64,000 nt of DNA from Labyrinthula sp. Ha (GCA_015227615.1 JAALGZ010000005.1:1178001-1242000), one strand, 5' to 3'; shown: positions 9,870 to 23,525, numbered from the stretch's first letter. The notes: a model not told the origin generated them from the sequence alone. Numbers and translations: made by a program.

Positions 9870-11135
9870 ATGGGAAATTGCTTCGGTGGTAACACTGCTC
9901 AACTGCACTTAGAATCAGAAATCCTTGGTCCCGAGGAAGAGAATAGGAAGATCTTACTACTAGGAACAGGGGAAGCTGGAAAAACGTAAGTTCGTGGATT
10001 TTCTTACTTGTTTAGAACTCTTTACAGACAAGTAAACCGGCTGTTCGGTGAAGGGTGACTAGAACCTCTTTCATAACTTTAGTGTGAATGAAGAACTTTT
10101 AAAAGCCATTGCACCTTTAATTGTGGCCAATGTAGTTGAAGGTACAATTTTGGTACTGCGCTATTTTGAAATCTATGAGCAAAAGAAAACTCCAGAATAC
10201 GAAAGCCTTGAGGAAGAACTAACTCAGTTTTACAAAGGTTGTTTTTTCCTACCTCATTGATTTTAGCAGCTAAGGTTCAAGTAAGTATAGCGCCATTTCT
10301 CCCAAAGGAAATAGCCCACAAACTGCAAAAACTCCACCAGGATGAAGCCTTTCAGACAGTTCTTGCAAAAGGACAAGAATATCATCTTCCAGATTCCTTC
10401 GCGGAATTTACAAACTGTCTCAAAGAATATCCTTCTTGGGTATATCCTTTATTTTCCTAAACATAGGGCGGAAAAGGGTGGATTCCGTCTGTCGAAAATA
10501 TGCTGAGAGTAAGAGTAAGAACATCTGGAGCCACCACCATAGATTTCGCTGTGAAAAATACGCCGTATTATCTTCTTGATCTAGGAGGTCAAGCATCTGA
10601 GCGAAAAAAATGGATAACACATTTGGAAGGTGCTGATGCTCTTTGCTTTGTGGCATCTACTGGAGATTATGATCAAAAGTCATTTGAAGATAACACTGGA
10701 AATCGACTGAGAGACAGTCTTGATACTTGGGTATCTCATTATTGCCTTTTACCCTTTTAGGAGCGTTATTCAAACCATAAAGCTTTTGAAGACTGCATTA
10801 TTTTTCTTTTTCTGAACAAGATTGACATCCTTGAAGATAAATTTTGTAAGAAGCAGATTCCCATTTCCTACAGAGATCCAAGAGACGCCAAATATAATCC
10901 TCCAAAATACAACCCTCAGAAAGTATTTTTTTTGTTTTCTAATATTTCGTAGTCGAGTGATGAAAATTTAGAGATTGCAGCCCAATGGTTTAAAGACATA
11001 TTCACTTCTTATATTCGAGTTGAAAGAAAACCTCAGCTCAGAATGGTTACACTCACAGCTCTTGAACAAACAGATGTTTCTTCTTGCATTAATATTCTTC
11101 ATAAAGAGTTGGAGTCAGCAGAACATCTAGCTTAA
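9870..11135 (+). CDS. heterotrimeric G-protein alpha subunit (divergent)
   Basis: This is a membrane-bound GTPase switch that couples receptors to effectors. Exons: 9870-9985, 10016-10054, 10083-10237, 10267-10439, 10467-10730, 10761-10922, 10953-11135. The six introns are 27-30 nt, and the spliced product is 363 residues, the usual family length. The start MGNC gives an N-myristoylation Gly2 and a palmitoylation Cys4. The P-loop is GTGEAGKT (residues 32-39). The switch I arginine sits in RVRTSG, switch II is DLGGQASERKKW, the base-binding motif is FLNKID, and the usual C-terminal TCAT motif appears as TALEQTD. Departures from consensus are DLGGQ for DVGGQ and Ala for the Arg after GGQ. The C-terminus ends ESAEHLA and has no pertussis-toxin cysteine. 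The gene converges on a AAA gene, with 51 bp between stops. Confidence 0.93.
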
Positions 11136-11186
11136 GTAGAATAGATAACAGTCGATAAAGTTGTCCATATAATTTCTTAACTCTCT

Positions 11187-12275
11187 TCAAGGGATTTGCT
11201 TATCCAAATCTATTTTGACATCAAATCTTCCTGGTCTCAGAAGCGAAGAGTGAATACTCTTGGGATCTACAACCGCGCCTATCACAAAAATATTCTTTTC
11301 ATCACCTATTCCATCAAGTTCAGATAAAAGTGTTGTGGTTAAACGGTGTCCCAAGTCTATTCCACTACTGTCTGTCTCTCTTGTCTTGACTGGAAACAGT
11401 GCATCAAGCTCATCAATGAAAAATACATTTATCTCTAGAGGCTTCCCAGCTTCTTTTTCATTCTTTTTTCTTCGCAAAATATTTCTCAGTCTTCGTTCAC
11501 TCTCCCCAAAGTATTTAGATAAAACTTCCACAGAAGAGATTCGAGCTGTTTTATATTTCCTCCCAGGTTTCGGCAACTTCAAATAGTGTTCTATTTCTCT
11601 AAGTAAAACAGTTTTTCCACTTCCACTTGAGCCTGTTATCAAGATTCCTTTAAATGAACTCAACTTATGCAATATAGGAAGTTTATTATTATTATTTATT
11701 AGAATTTCATTAATGTGAAAAACGTCTTCAATTCTCTTCGTGATTTCCTTAAAGTCTTCAAACATCTTCCATGAATGAAGATCTTCGCCAACAGTTTTTG
11801 AAGCAAGGATATTTTTCTCTTCAGAGAGGCCAAATTTTAAGATTTCAATTGGAATTGTGAGTGAGTAGTGTTCAAAGAGCTTTGTCACAGAATTTTTAAG
11901 TTGGTGTTGGTTCTGAACAACGCAGCTAAACAGAATGTGGGTATTCTTTTCATTGTCTAGAGTTCTGTGCAGGATAAGGGATATGAGCAAAGAAAAAAAT
12001 GTACATGCATAAAAAGGCATTTCAGTGAAATTGCATGTGGAAAATGATTTTATGCTGCATAAAACATCACATTGCTTGAAGAATATTGTCAGGTTAAGGG
12101 AGTCATCTAACTTTAATTTGTGAAGGGAATGACAGATTCCATTTCCTGATTCTAACAAGGAATTAGGAACATTAATTGAAACAATAGATTCGGAGTTCGA
12201 AATATGAAAATTTTGAGTTAATCTTTTCTCTACGTCTTCTTCACCGTTTACACCCAAAATCGTTGCTCTAGACAT
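11187..12275 (-). CDS. AAA ATPase with a single, lid-less AAA core
   Basis: The 362-residue product ends in a classical AAA nucleotide-binding core. Walker A is GSSGSGKT (215-222), Walker B is VFFIDELDAL (284-293), and the second region of homology holds LLRPGRFD (345-352) with both arginine fingers. K-Y-F-G-E-S-E-R-R-L-R (254-264) resembles the pore-loop to helix segment of the CDC48, NSF, PEX1/6 and SPATA5 classes. The protein stops (TGA) only ten residues after RFD, so the C-terminal helical lid with sensor 2 is missing. No splice signal extends it, and the next gene begins 51 bp away. The N-terminal 165 residues are not recognisable to me. It may be an inactive or partner-dependent ATPase, or a truncated paralogue of a two-ring AAA protein. 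It is intronless, and its ATG follows an upstream AT-rich spacer. Confidence 0.85.
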   Translation of the reverse strand: MSRATILGVNGEEDVEKRLTQNFHISNSESIVSINVPNSLLESGNGICHSLHKLKLDDSLNLTIFFKQCDVLCSIKSFSTCNFTEMPFYACTFFSLLISLILHRTLDNEKNTHILFSCVVQNQHQLKNSVTKLFEHYSLTIPIEILKFGLSEEKNILASKTVGEDLHSWKMFEDFKEITKRIEDVFHINEILINNNNKLPILHKLSSFKGILITGSSGSGKTVLLREIEHYLKLPKPGRKYKTARISSVEVLSKYFGESERRLRNILRRKKNEKEAGKPLEINVFFIDELDALFPVKTRETDSSGIDLGHRLTTTLLSELDGIGDEKNIFVIGAVVDPKSIHSSLLRPGRFDVKIDLDKQIP

Positions 12276-15200
12276 ATTACTCCAGTGGTAATTCCATATT
12301 GAGATAAATTCTTTCTATTCAATGAGGAGCTGCAAAACTTCCAGAGAAACACTTTGCTATTTACAGAAACTTAGCCACTAGTAGAATTAAATAAAGCTAA
12401 AGAACTTTTTGAACTAAATTTATATTAAGAAATTAAGCTCAATATTGATTTAAGGTTGGGTAATTTGGATAAAATGAAGTACATTGACAAGTTCATAAAC
12501 CTTCTAAAGAAGAGAAGAACACGGATTCAAAGTTAAGCAAGTAAGCATCTGCCTCTTAGTTACTAATAAAAGAGACGTTCTGCAGCTTAATTTTATTAAA
12601 GTTCTCAGTCTCTTCTATTCTAGGGATCTGTGCCAAAATTTTGTCGCATTGCTCTTCTCATAATCTGATCTTGATGTAAATGGCGACTACAGAAAGTGGA
12701 TGAACCATAGATAGAAGTTTCAATTAAAGCAACTGATCACCAAATTAAATGTTTATTTTTGTTGATACCTGGGACCATAAAGTCTTCTCTTGGTTCTTGC
12801 TCTGTTTTTCTCGGCACAAATCATACTACTCTACTCATAGTTTATACTTGAGATTCATCCCTTTCGTTCCATTACAATTAAAATAGAATATGAAGTGAGG
12901 ATTCTATCCAACTTCAAAAACTAAAATTCAGAGTTTCAGCTGGAGATCAGTTGCAAGATCTACAGCGACAATGCCCTTAATCTGAACTGAACTTCCTGTA
13001 GGTTCCTAACCTTGCAGTCTCAACCACAAATTTATATTCGCTTCCTCAAACAAAGTACCAAGAGTGCACACACCACTTTTAAATTAATACACTTCTTTCT
13101 TCATAGCTTTTATTCTCTTCATGCTATCTCTACAGTTAGTACTGACAATTAAAGCCCACACCATCTTCAGGATAAAACTTTCGTTTACATTTTCACTGAT
13201 TGTCGAACTGCTACTAAATAATGAATACAGGGTTTCCTCATTTCAACTTTTTATGAAGAAAATTTTGTGAAGTTCTTGGCATTCTTTTAACATGATCAAC
13301 ACCCCTATCATTGGTATCCAAGCTCGACTCTTTATAATTTGCCTTACTTCTCCCCGAGCAGCTCATTCAGCAAAATGATGAAATTGGAAAACTCAAAAGT
13401 GGCTGTTGCTTCGATTAAGATCAAAATTCTCCACAGGGGATGAAACAAACTTTAACAATTCCCTCATTCCTCAACCTAGATATACTTCTTTGGTCTTAAG
13501 CCAGTTTTATAGCACCTTAGGAGTTTTGATGTCCTGTATGTAGAGAAATTAGAATCTGGTTCATTTTGTAGTTCCTTAATCTTTCCTGTGTTCTAGACAC
13601 AAATTTTTCAAATACTATTTGTAAAATTATGCAATGCAGAATGAATGAATAAGAGCCTTACATAGTTTAACGACCTGACTTGGTAGCAACAATGATCTGA
13701 GTAAAATGAATAAGAGTGGCTGTTGGTTCAATAACTCTTGAAATAGATTTGCCATTTGTGACAGCTTATTAAATGCAAATGGCAGTTGCTTGAATAAGAA
13801 TTAGACTAGTTCTTACAATACCATAGTTGCTGGGTCAATACCTCAGAAGAGCTTATATTAGGCTAAGAAAGCGCATAAAGATTTCTCAATTAATTAAATT
13901 TATACTGTGTTGGCATGGCGGTGAGAACTTGTGAAGTGAACAGAACTAATGAGTTGCTTCTATCCAACTTATAATACCTACTTTAACCAGTTCCAAACTT
14001 AAGACTGCAAAAAGCTTATTTACTTAAGGTCATATATATTCAGGGAATCAATAAGGGATTAGGTCAGTTAAACAGATTAATACAAAACAAAGAACTAGAA
14101 GTATTTTTTGCACCAGCTATTGCTAGAATTTTTTTGGCGGCGAAACATTCCGACATTTCAAATATTAAAAACTATTTTTAGTTGGCTGGTTAATCCATGA
14201 AAGTGCAAAATTTTGACAATTATAATTTTTTATCTTTCTATGATTCACCACAAAGTTAAATATGTCTTCATTCTCTGACCCAATTGCCTGTTGTATCATG
14301 AAAGTGTTAACCCTGTAAACTATAGGCCTGACTCTTTTAGGAATCCCAAAAAAGATGTCAAAAGGAAACTTTGCTAACTTAAAAACTATTAAGTGACCTA
14401 ACTAGAGCAGATACATGAAGAGCAACTAAACACTCTTTCTTTATTGGTCTCTGACCTAATCATAATAGTAGAGTCATCCATGTAAGGTGATAAATATGCA
14501 TACCGTTCCAGGCTAAAATTATGCCCCAAATATTGTACATTTGAGTTCGAACAATACAAAATAATTTTGTTCAGGTTGTTTTACTGTTATAAGCTTTTGG
14601 AAACTACATCTTTATAATTCTTTGCTGTAAACTGCTGAAACTTGATGCTATAACAAATAAGGGAAGTATTCAGGAAACCAGAGTAAAATTGTACCCATAT
14701 AATCTGTTTCTGAAATAATAAGAAAATAACCGATGACGAGTTTTGATCCAAGATGAACTTTGGAAAAATTATAAGAATTATTTTTGAAATTGGCATTATA
14801 AAAAACGAGGCATATGTGTCTAAGATCTCCATTCATATTTTGAAAAAAGAGTTACACCAGTTAAGTTCCATTTGATGCCAAGTGATATGGTATTGCACTT
14901 CATTGTACTTGATGTAGTTTCATGGGATCAATTAGTCAGAATGCAGCAAACATCAAATTCTTTGCAATCAATAAGAGCATAGTCTCATCAACCATGACAC
15001 TTGCAATAATTTCGTTACGCTTAATGTGTATTTCATACAAACTTTAGAATTCTATTGTTACTCTAGTATGTGTTAACTCTTAAGTTAGGAAGAACACACC
15101 TATGTGTACATTTTTCCATATATGTTATGAGAAATGCGCTCGTAACAGAAACAGGGAACTCTGATAGAAGTTATTATTTAGTCTTAGAAGAGCTAAGACT

Positions 15201-16769
15201 TTGAGCTTATCTCATCCGTAAGGATTCCTGAAAGAATAAGCGGCAACAGATAATTTGCGAAGTCCTGATTTCAAATAATTAGCATTTGAAAACAGTTGTT
15301 TTTTCATGTAGGATTTGCCAAGCGTTACTAAATGATGCCAAATCTCCCCATTTTTCATTTTCAAGCTCATAGAAGAATAGAATACTAAGATTAAATGGCA
15401 GAAATTGGGTCATACTTTAGCTAATATTCCTGAAGTATTAACACAAAGAATATAAAAGGTCTTCCTTTCGGTAGGTTTATTTGATGATAGTGGCCAATTG
15501 TCTGATAAGGTTACAATGGCTAAGCCTAAATCTTCAGTTATTAAGTTTTGATGAATACCGCCATGAATTTTTTTTCGCATAGCCAAATGCTGCAAACTTT
15601 TTTCATATTGTTGACTGAGTGCTAAATCTTCCATCCTTCATTGGTTCATTAAAACATATTTTACTATTTAATCTCTAGAGAAGCGGCTGAACAAGTCTAC
15701 ATAGAAGAATTTTATTTTATTTTCTAATTGAGTGTTATTTGTAAAAAAACATCTACCATCTCTTAATTACCATAAAATATAGACTTACTCTAGTGGCCCC
15801 AGTTCATAAACCTAAGAAGTGGGGTTGTCAAATCTTGACTTGAGTGAGATATGAAGCAAAAAGTGTTCAACATTGTACAAAGATCAAATGATCTATTTCC
15901 TTTTCTGGCTTGGATCTAAGTAATACCTACGCGGATATAGATTCCATAATAATAAAAATTGCTTAGATACGTCTCTTTATAAACAATATCTCTAGTATTT
16001 TTTATTATAAACTAAAGTGAGCCAAAAATATATCAGATTTGAAGATACTGGTTGTAGTTACGAAAACAATGTGTAGAGCTCTATGTAATCGACCTCTTGG
16101 ATTCCAGAGGAGAAATAATTAAGGATTTGAAGGATTTGTTCAAAATATCTCAAGCGCAGGACTTAATATATCTCTGAAAAAGAATAAGAGCAATGAAAAA
16201 CGCTTACCAACCTTGCAGGTTTTAAGTTGCAAGATGCAACACGGCTACCTACAGATAGCTATCCGAGCAAAAATGCATTGATGAAAAGCATTGTAACAAG
16301 CAGAAGCAGTGGAAACAAATCATTGGAATTGAATAAGAATATATCCAACAGTCTAGCAACCTCAGGAGACAAAATGAACTAAGAAGAAAGATACTATTAT
16401 GGAAAAATTATCTCCTTGTCAAGAAGGGAAATGGCATTCAAAGCTAATAGTTTTACAAAATGAAGCCAGTTTATTGTTCTTAGTCTTTTAAACAACTCAA
16501 GACAATCATGAAAAGGATTCGGAGAAATGACTGCTTCAAGAGCAAGTGAATTAAGCAACAACAAATAAGTCGCTTCTTGACATCGTGCTGAGTAGGCATA
16601 CCAAGAGGCTAAGAATTGAACAAATATAGAAGAAAAGGTTTTTTAGAGCAAAGTTTATTCAATACAATCTCATGTTTTCTTTGTTTTTGCTCTGAGGATA
16701 TGAATAAAAAGTGTTGTTTGTACTACTTGAGGTGGTATCACTGCAGAAAGAGGTTATATAACCAAACAT
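12276..16769. other. gene-free desert
   Basis: These 4.5 kb carry only short, stop-broken frames on both strands. A 74-codon minus-strand frame at 15410-15634 has a balanced composition but no recognised motif and may be a dead-gene fragment. I see no RNA gene, structured repeat or other feature. Confidence 0.55.
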
Positions 16770-17593
16770 TCATGGACTGTATTCGTGTTCAACCATTACT
16801 CTGTTTAACTTACTCAAGTGTTCTTCGATCTTTTTTGTTAAGGAATAAATGTCGTCGTCTTTAGCAGCAAAGATAAAGGTACCTGTATTCCCCGTTCTAG
16901 TTTCATTGGTAAACAGAATACATAGATCTTTAAACCTTTTATCGTCAAGATATAAATATATATCTAGAGGCAGACTTTGAATAAGATGGTAGATATATTC
17001 CTCCTCCTTAAAAGACAAAACTAAATCCTTCGAAAAAAGCAAACGATTATTCTGGACAAACTTCTTAGACAGCTTGGTACGAATGTGTAAAAGTCCATTA
17101 TCAGAAACATGAGACAACTTCTCTAAGCTGTTGTTATATTCACTCCAAAAACCATTTTTCCTGAAATTAAACCGGTTTTTCTTTTCTTCGTAACACTTAA
17201 CTTGAACTCTATAATTTTCAAACCGCGGTCGCAGGGACTTCACAGAAAGAATTGAGCTCATAATATGTAATAATTGATTATTTTCAGCTTTGGAAATGTA
17301 TATTTTCTTTGTTAGAATAGTTTTTCTGTACTTGTCGTAGTAATTGAACTTAAGAGTTTGTGGAAAATGCAATGTGTGATTTTCCTCTAAGACAAGAGGA
17401 GTAATTGATTTGAGAAATTGCTCATTCTCACTTGCTGCAACCATACATTTATTTACTATTAAATCAGGATGGAAGCTACGCTCAAAAAAAAGGTCAAAAC
17501 TTACTGTTTGTACAACTCTTTCACCAGAGATTTTTTCATAAAAAATTACTGTGGTAATGTAACATTGCACATACTTCTGTCGGATTTAGACAT
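16770..17593 (-). CDS. unknown 265-residue protein
   Basis: I do not recognise this gene. The main exon (16770-17548) is open but has no proper start. A 26-nt intron at 17549-17574 (GTATGT...CAG) joins it in frame to a 19-nt first exon (17575-17593), giving the start M-S-K-S-D-R-I-I-F-Y-E-K. This is the only short intron placed here that ends in CAG. The protein is rich in Lys, Phe, Tyr and Leu and alternates beta-like and helical stretches. It has no membrane segment and no signal peptide. The C-terminal part (LPLDIYLYLDD, then FTNETRTGNTG, then an amphipathic helix) looks like a compact alpha/beta module. It ends at a TGA. It sits alone between two deserts, and the region just upstream (17594-17850) is the only room for its promoter. 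Confidence 0.6.
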
Positions 17594-20500
17594 TTTATGA
17601 CGGCGACAATTTCACTCTGTGATTAACCAATGACAATGAAACTGAACGACATATAGGTTCTGTGCGGCGAAACACAGTGCTGAACGAAGATCTCTCGTTG
17701 AAAAATTGCTACTGGGTCGCTCTACTCTAATTTTAACTATCACTTTAATATCATACACAATCCAGAAAAGAAATAACCTCAAGAAGATGCGGAATGGATG
17801 AGAACAAAGCAACGCTGTTCATCACTTTTGGAAAACTGTCTGGTTAAAGAATTCAACAAAACACATATAGGGATTTTTTTAGTTAAATCCACTTTGACTG
17901 AGAGGGAGTTAACTTAAATGCGTCTTGCTTAAACAGTCCAAACTGTCCATTCATCATAAAAACAAGAATCAAAATTACAACACAGCACGCAATAACACTT
18001 ATTTGGCTCATGATCAGTGAGTTTTCCAGTATTTTTACTCAGATTATCGCAAAGTAACAAAAATTAGAAACAAAATATTCAAATTTTGGGGCTAGTTTGA
18101 AACTTGGACAAGAAGGGTTTATAGATTAAAAATCTCAGAAAAGGTTCTTAAGTTTTAAACTGCTGGAATTTTTTAATATGAAACATTCAAAAACAAGAAA
18201 TTTAATTTCTCTCGTTGAAACATTCAAATATCTTCATCAAATGATGCATATAGATTTCTCAGTGAAGCGTCAATTCTGACATTAGCACGTGGTTTTTCTT
18301 ACTGCCAGATGAAACCAAGCAAATTCTGTATGTAATTTGCTAAATCTATCAGCGAAGATGGGTTTTGATGGAGAAATACTTATGGTGTGTTGATGTCGCT
18401 GCAGCATGATTCAGAAGCGTCAACTCTCAGTGATATACTAGTACCAGTTAACTCCCCATTAAAGCAAAGAAAGTTTAAGTATTCTCGTTAAGCGCTCAAT
18501 CAATATCTTTTTCAGTATTTCAGCTTCTTCTATTGCATCCTTTTTTCTTCATTTTTTAAGGGTCAAAGGGATACAATCTTTAAGTCTAATTAATTGCCAG
18601 TATGAACATAGATGTCATGATTTAAGTTACTGCAAATACAAAATATCTTCGAAGAAGTTTTCATTAGAATAAAATTAAATTACCTAAAAAATAGCTGCAA
18701 AACTCCTAGGGCTATTTGAGAATGAGCTCAATTAGTTTTCTGAGTATGTTGTTCTAACTTTGATTCTTGTTGTTATAACAAAAGGCACATTTAAACAGTT
18801 TGGATAAAAACATGTTAAAGTTAAGTTACTCCCACTTCATATATGCAAACCCAGCGCCCAACAGATTTATCACTAAATTTAAGTTCTCAAGAGACCATAA
18901 TACTGGCTAAAGTTAGTAAAAGACTCGGGAGCTATAACCATAATTCCAAAAGTGATCATGATTAAACTGCACAAAGTTTAAGTAAAAACATTTTGATAAG
19001 GAATAATGACATTTCTTAAAGTTTAATGGCTAAATCTTCAGGTCACCTACTGAAATTGTAAAGTCAAATACCAAAAGATTTTCACCAATTAATTTAACTT
19101 TAATTGTAATACGTGGCTTTCAACGATGCCCTCTTTTGCAATAAAACTATATATCTTATGTTTTCCCGAAGCTCCGATTCTTTAGTAAACAAATCCTATA
19201 TCAAAATTTTGACTTCTTTAGTTGCTACCACACTTCGGGGAATGTTTTTAGATTCATCACAGCCTTTCTTTCCAACTTTATTATTTTTAGTCATATGCGT
19301 GTACTAAATCTTTCAGTAGACTTTTTCTGGTACTCTTCATCTCTCTGAAATCAGGTTTGGGATCAGGTATCGCAGATATGATCCCATGCATGGAGCTCAA
19401 TGCCCCAACACATTTATTAGACAAAATACGTCATTTTTTTTGTTAATGATTCACACGAGTTATTCCGAAAACTAAAGCTCTTATGGTTAATTTTCCTGTT
19501 CTACCACTACTCCACTTTTATAAAATCTATCACCCTTATCTACTTCATTAAGTTACTTGACATGGTTAAATGTCAGCAATATTAATATACACATGCCTTA
19601 AATCTCGATAGAATATTCATCGTCTAGATCCTTAAACCCGGTATTGTCTACTTTAATTATAACTAAAAGAATAATTCTTTGTTTAAAGTATCATCCAATC
19701 ATGAGTAGATTATTGTACTCCTATAGGTAGAAAAATATCTCCTAACGTGGAATTACTCTCCTGCATTCCGTCTGCTTTATCATCTGCTATTTTCTAATAG
19801 ATGAGTTGATTTTAGGTCACTACTTTTGGCTACAGGTTCAAGGGTCTTAATTATTAATGTGATAATAAGTCCTTTCCAGCCTTTTTAATTTATTTTATAA
19901 TTTCAGAGCTACCCTGCACCTTTGCAGCAATTCAAACTCTATTGCTATATTGATGTTCTTGTTCTCAGTTATTATTATATGTTTTCTTCTGACACACTTC
20001 CTGGTTAATGAACAAGTTTTATTGCAATTTCAAAAACCCTGAATGGCGCTTTCAGTGCATATATTGAATCCGTTAGCTATTGAATGTAAGAGATTTCTTC
20101 TCTTGCTGAATATGAAAACCTATTAAATAAAGCATCTCTACAAAGATACCATTTGGAGTTTGAGCCATCAAACATGTAGAGCAACTCTATTGAGAAACAA
20201 AAAAATGCTATTTACAAAATCATCAGATGTTTTCTCAGTGCCGAATCATACAGATTGTTGTTTTAACATTCCAGAAGAATATTTAAGACTGTAAATATAT
20301 TTGTGAATACTTGCAGCAAAATGTCTCTAGCCGAACCTTTATCAAGCCCATGATATTACCATCGCCATAATCAAGTCATGTGAATCGAACACAAAGTATA
20401 TTCACCTTTGTATTCGATTAGGTTTTGACAACATCTAAAAACAAATAGATTTATATTCCATTTAAGAAATATCGGCGTAGAAAAAAGTCATTTAATTTAT

Positions 20501-23500
20501 GCTCACTTAAGTTCAACATGTAAGTCAATTCCCATGAAATATCGACAATCTTTCATTGGAATACTACAAGGGTATCTGTATGAATACAACGACTCTATCG
20601 GCCAGTTCTTCGTAAGTTAATTAAAAGGCTACATTTAATGCACAAATGCTTTGATATTCTATTTAACAAATGAAACCAAAAGAAATCTATCAGAATACAC
20701 TTTCATTTTTACATTTATATTCATTGAGTTTCAATTATTTTTTCCTCCGTTGATGTAATAACAGTTTCTTAAGACTGGCTACTAGTGACTATGTTACTGG
20801 CAATAGAAGCAGATAACTTAAGTCGAAAATTACGTAGTATTTGTCATCGTTAGAAGGATATTTATTTTCCATAGAACATGTTATGGATATGGCACAGAAA
20901 GAAAAATAATTTCGTGAAAGAAGTATAGATTCCGATCGAAGGCATAACTTTTATATTGTGGTTTCAAAAAAACTACTAAAATGACGTATTAGCCAATCTT
21001 TAGGCGTGTATAACCATTATATCCAGAATATTTCAGAACCAGAGCTGCTCACTATATTTCTTCTAGTTTTAGCGACTTGAATACCATTGTTAATAACTAA
21101 ACGGTCTGGAGAAACATTAAATCCTTTTTATGTGGCAATAAAGAAATTCAAGGTTACGGAAATTATTCATATTTATGAAAAAAACTACGATGAGCCTCAA
21201 GAGAAACTTGTTTCCGTGTACTTGCTAGTAATAAAATAATTTTCTGTAGATTTACTTGAAATGCAAGTTGACCCATCTGGAAGAAGATATACATAATTAC
21301 CTTAACCCTTGGATAAAATGAAAGTCTTTTACTTTTCTGGAAATTATTTAAGACCCGTTGTTATATGGTTTGTTTTCTATCATAGTATGAATAGTAAATC
21401 ATCTTTAGCTCAGCGCATTATCAGAAATTTAAATTTTGGGAAAGGTAGCCATTGAATAATTTCAAAAGAAAAGTTGTACAAGAAAATGCAAAACATACCA
21501 TCCAAGTAGTACTTAGCACTACATTCTTCTCAGGTTTATTTTTTTAAACCGGTGTTTAGACTTTTAAGTATAATATGTATCCGATCAACCAAAAAGAGAA
21601 ACATAAGAAGTTAACATGTATGGAAATCATAACTCGAATACGCAACCAATAGATAGTAATTTGACCCCTTTAGAACCAGTTTATACATTTTTTATCTCTT
21701 TGCATATGTAATATTCTTTTCATTGTTAAAAGTAGTTACTGTATTCAGTCTAACATATCACATTATCTTTCAGCTCCTGTTCAATTGATCTATCTCTAGC
21801 CATTTCTTCTGCTTAGTATTTGTTGAACATAGAACACAAATGCCACGTGACCGAGAATCTTTACATATTGCTTTAGTTGGTAATAATACAAAAAAATGGA
21901 CTTATGGTATCTTTCTGCAGTTTAGGTATTTTATGTATCAATAGGAAGAAACATAATACTCGTATGATGCATACGTGTGTCGGAGACTGGTTTCCTGCTC
22001 TTTGTCACTGGAATAAAGCTAAAGCACTACCATCAGAAATATTATCCGTTCTATAAAAAATTGTTAGAATTTGTAACGGAACTCGAATCCTGGATTTCAA
22101 AGGCCAATTATGTTCTGGCCATAGGGCTTTATGATCTTCAATAATGGTATGGAGTTCGTAAGAGCTGGTCTGATATTTATTTACTTTAAGCACAGACCTA
22201 TCTGTAAAGCAACACGTAAAATTGGTCATTTGTCGGGTGGGTTTTTTTGTCTCAGTAGCTTGTTCCTAATATTAGGGATTTCAACCTATGAAACCTGTTT
22301 TGGTTCTATGCTACTAACAACTTCCACAATTCGTCTTTTCTTGTTTCATGAGTAAGTGACCATTCTTGTTCTTTATTAAAATCTTTTATTACAAACGGTT
22401 TTTCTGTTTGATTGTTCCCCTTACAATATTGTTCTAGGATAGATCAAGTCAGGTGACAATTTTTGACCCCTTTCTACATGGGATTTAAGATCAGATGTTA
22501 GTGTGTAATTTGAGTGGGTTCAAAGACCGCACCATCATGTTACCCCGAATAATAAGCTTTTCGTATACTACTGGCTCGAACTCTTGGCATCAGGAAAGAA
22601 TAAAAACTATGTAAGTAATTTGGGTTATTCTATTTCTAATCACTTAAGAGCCGTGATGTTTAATAGTTATTGTGTTTTTTTTTGAGACTGAATAAAAATG
22701 TTCTCTACCAGAGCCGTTTCTTTTTAGGCACACAGTGAAAGCAGCATAAATACTTCCAATCTAACTCTACTAAAATATTATTTAGGAGGTGACCCATGAG
22801 GTTTAATTAATATTTAGTGGACACGTTTAAATATGTGCCATCTTGCTTTTTCTTAGTGCAGCGACTCAAGACATCATCTTTCTTTCACTAACATATTCAT
22901 AGTGATTCCAAAAGGTTGATTCACTTGCAAATGTCTGTTAATATTGAAACTATTAGAAGATGTCACGAATGACTGCTACAAAAAGTGAAGCGATTGCACT
23001 GGTTAATGTTTACATAAACTGTTCTGAGTTCTCTCTAACTCTCTGTTCAAACTTTTTTGTAAGGTTGGCATTGAGTGTTAAAGTGAAAAAATATTTTTCA
23101 GTAGTTGGTACTTAGCAATAAGGTCAAGTTTTGTATTGAAAATCAACTAATAATCAAAATTAAATCAGGATCATTTGATAAGAATAAAAATCCTAAGTTC
23201 CTCATTCATAACCAAAATTATACAAGGAACAATTTTATTATTATTATCATTTTAACCAAATCTGATGCCTATTTATAACTATATCAAGGCAAGATGAGCT
23301 CCAGTACTGACTACTAAGTACTCTAAGAAGGCACCAGAAGCCTTTCTCCTAATTCTATATTTTCTCGCCACGTGGACTACCACGATATTTGTTTCAATAT
23401 TTGCACTGATGTTGCCGGGTGGCAAACTCAGCATATAGTAAACCAAAGCACCAAAAACAGAAGTGAGGAGTCTGACAAGAATAACCTAATCTAACAGTCA

Positions 23501-23525
23501 CTATCAATTGAAAACTGAACTATTA
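17594..23525. other. gene-free desert
   Basis: Nearly 6 kb without a credible gene. The second copy of the dispersed repeat lies at about 18110-18690. Minus-strand frames at 17612-17812 and 22005-22229, and plus-strand frames at 19113-19307 and 22131-22355, are short and carry no recognised motif. No tRNA-like fold or other RNA gene was seen. Confidence 0.55.
18110..18690 (+). repeat. diverged dispersed repeat, copy 2
   Basis: Partner of the repeat at 5240-5830, in the same orientation. Shared blocks include GGTTCTTAAGTTTTAAACTG near the start, a protein-like block MKHSKTRNLISL, a block SSSNDAYRFLSEAS (SSSEHIQKFLGDAS in copy 1), and STLSD further on. It is interrupted by stops and single-base indels, so it is not a working gene. 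Confidence 0.6.

Noticed and set aside
17460-17500. A possible 29-nt intron (GTAAGT...TAG) inside the gene at 16770-17593
   Set aside because: Removing it shifts the frame into an immediate stop, while leaving it in gives a continuous sensible protein.
17612-17812. A 66-codon minus-strand frame just upstream of the gene at 16770-17593
   Set aside because: No motif and no splice path into the downstream gene; it most likely lies in the promoter and leader region.
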